Source: Saprospiraceae bacterium (GTDB lineage Bacteria > Bacteroidota > Bacteroidia > Chitinophagales > Saprospiraceae). From it: a stretch of DNA of 7,654 bases. Under the pieces are notes generated by a model that searched no databases, had not been told where the DNA came from, and saw only the letters and a program-made list of their open reading frames with translations. The position numbers and the translations under genes are program-made. Positions 7,001 through 7,654 of the stretch are shown here, piece by piece (position 1 is the first letter of the stretch; every line of letters begins with the position of its first letter). Location of the stretch: positions 1 to 7,654 of the forward strand of contig SLKL01000312.1 in the NCBI GenBank assembly GCA_007134625.1, written 5' to 3'.

Positions 7001-7186
7001 GTGAATAATCTTCAAAGCAAAAGAAAACCTCAGCACGGAAGCCGTATGGATGGTTTTATATTCCTTTTTCTATTAATCCTGCTCTTACTTCTAGTGGGGC
7101 TTATAGTTTTTTATGATTACGGCGCTGAAATATGGATGGACTGGTTTAGACAAATTCAGCCTGAAATCAGTATTCAAGTAGATTAA
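7001..7186 (+). CDS. Small single-pass membrane protein, function unknown
   Basis: A 61-residue frame beginning with GTG at 7001, or 46 residues if translation starts at the ATG at 7046. One strong hydrophobic helix (residues about 19-42, almost all L, I, F and V) is followed by an acidic, aromatic segment with AEIWMDWFRQ and a short polar C-terminus. In the longer form a basic stretch (SKRKPQHGSR) precedes the helix, which fits the positive-inside rule with the N-terminus in the cytoplasm; this favours the GTG start. Against it, an AACATTTG sequence at 6991-6998 resembles a -7 promoter element and would put the transcript start close to the GTG, favouring the ATG. It lies 60 bp after the peptidase gene, beyond a possible terminator. 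I do not recognise a family; a chance open frame cannot be excluded. Confidence 0.5.
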   Translation: MNNLQSKRKPQHGSRMDGFIFLFLLILLLLLVGLIVFYDYGAEIWMDWFRQIQPEISIQVD

Positions 7187-7307
7187 ATACATCCATTATC
7201 ACACAACTGCTGTTTTGATTAGCAGGATACTTGCTTAATGCAATGCGACGTCGAACCAAAAGATTCACCATCCACAAGCAACTTACCACAATTATTAAGC
7301 ATACTAT

Positions 7308-7377
7308 CCAGAAACTAGAAGCCAGAAACTAGAAGCCAGAAGCTAGCAGCCAGAAGCCATAGGCTAGCGGCCATCCT
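7308..7377. repeat. Tandem heptamer repeat (CCAGAAR/CTAGAAG)
   Basis: A tandem array of 7-bp units with consensus C(C/T)AGAAG. Units with second base C and T alternate, so a 14-bp period is visible: CCAGAAACTAGAAG twice exactly (7308-7335), then CCAGAAGCTAGCAG (7336-7349), then increasingly diverged units to about 7377. The array runs up to and slightly into the stop codon of the convergent receptor gene (complement of 7376-7378). It is the clearest simple repeat in the window and resembles the short tandem heptamer arrays known from intergenic regions of some bacteria. Confidence 0.85.
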
Positions 7378-7654
7378 ACCACTCCAACCTCAAACCAACA
7401 TGGAAATTCCTGCCGGCTTGTGGGAAGTACCCCTGATCTGTAAGGATTTCGCCCTCAAAACGATAGGTGTAACTCCAACCATTGGTTTCATACCAATTGT
7501 CTGTGATATTGCGTATGGCAAAATTCAGGCTTAAGCCGGGCCAATTCTGACGATTGAGGAAAAGATTAAAGTTCAAGTCCAGAAAATTATAGGGATCTAA
7601 GGAATTGAATTTTCGTTCAGTGTTATCGAGATACTGTCGGCTGACATACTGTCC
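7376..7654 (-). CDS. TonB-dependent outer-membrane receptor, C-terminal end only
   Basis: The last 92 residues of a gene entering from the right edge. On the minus strand it opens with GQYVSRQYLDNT, passes DPYNFLDLNFN and NFAIRNITDNWYETNGWSY, and ends with GYFPQAGRNFHVGLRLEW before a TAG. The GKY-like SRQYLDNT motif, the IRNITD motif of a penultimate beta strand, and the closing YFPQAGRNF strand ending in an aromatic residue are standard for the barrel of TonB-dependent receptors, which bring siderophores, cobalamin, sugars or peptides across the outer membrane using TonB energy. The substrate cannot be told from this part. The frame is open to the window edge with no internal start needed. 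It converges with the small membrane protein gene; the 189-bp gap between them holds the heptamer array and no other gene that I can see. Confidence 0.9.
   Translation of the reverse strand, partial: GQYVSRQYLDNTERKFNSLDPYNFLDLNFNLFLNRQNWPGLSLNFAIRNITDNWYETNGWSYTYRFEGEILTDQGYFPQAGRNFHVGLRLEW

Noticed and set aside
7207..7225. CTGCT/AGCAG hairpin with a 9-nt loop after the small membrane protein gene.
   Set aside because: Only five base pairs and no T-tract follows, so it is too weak to call a terminator.
7232..7301. Inverted repeat TGCTTAAT (7232-7239) and ATTAAGCA (7294-7301).
   Set aside because: Eight bases with a 54-bp gap in AT-rich DNA are easily expected by chance, and no other sign of an element is present.
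7308..7377. Possible CRISPR array.
   Set aside because: The units are 7 or 14 bp and directly adjoining, with no spacers, so it is a simple tandem repeat.

Overview
The window looks like a chromosomal segment of a Bacteroidota bacterium, possibly from the Saprospiraceae side of the phylum; the family-level placement is only an impression. The pointers are a YidC with a large N-terminal periplasmic domain, a DUF6438-type lipoprotein, a secreted M1 metallopeptidase ending in a type A type IX secretion (T9SS) sorting domain, the C-terminal end of a TonB-dependent receptor, start codons without clear Shine-Dalgarno sequences, and a moderate-to-low GC content by eye.

Layout. Positions 1-1424 (+) hold the C-terminal three quarters or so of the membrane insertase YidC, cut by the left edge. 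A small lipoprotein gene (1501-2016, +) and gpsA (2043-3101, +) follow, 26 bp apart and probably co-transcribed from a candidate -7 element at 1430. A 308-bp intergenic region (3102-3409) carries heptamer-based repeats, an imperfect hairpin that may end the gpsA transcript, and a group of dyad symmetries. Next come a two-gene unit: a membrane-anchored coiled-coil protein that resembles PspA/Vipp1 (3410-4435, +) and the M1 metallopeptidase (4454-6940, +), 18 bp apart. A small single-pass membrane protein lies at 7001-7186 (+). A second array of heptamer repeats (7308 to about 7377) abuts the stop codon of a convergent TonB-dependent receptor gene (7376-7654, -) that runs off the right edge.

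Functional theme. Nearly everything here concerns the cell envelope: membrane protein insertion (YidC), phospholipid precursor supply (GpsA), a lipoprotein, a possible membrane-integrity protein, a secreted peptidase and an outer-membrane transporter. The item most worth following up is the 341-residue protein at 3410-4435. After two predicted membrane helices its cytoplasmic part follows the PspA/IM30 (bacterial ESCRT-III) pattern, with the usual N-terminal amphipathic anchor helix apparently replaced or preceded by a transmembrane hairpin. No mobile element, CRISPR array, tRNA or rRNA was seen.
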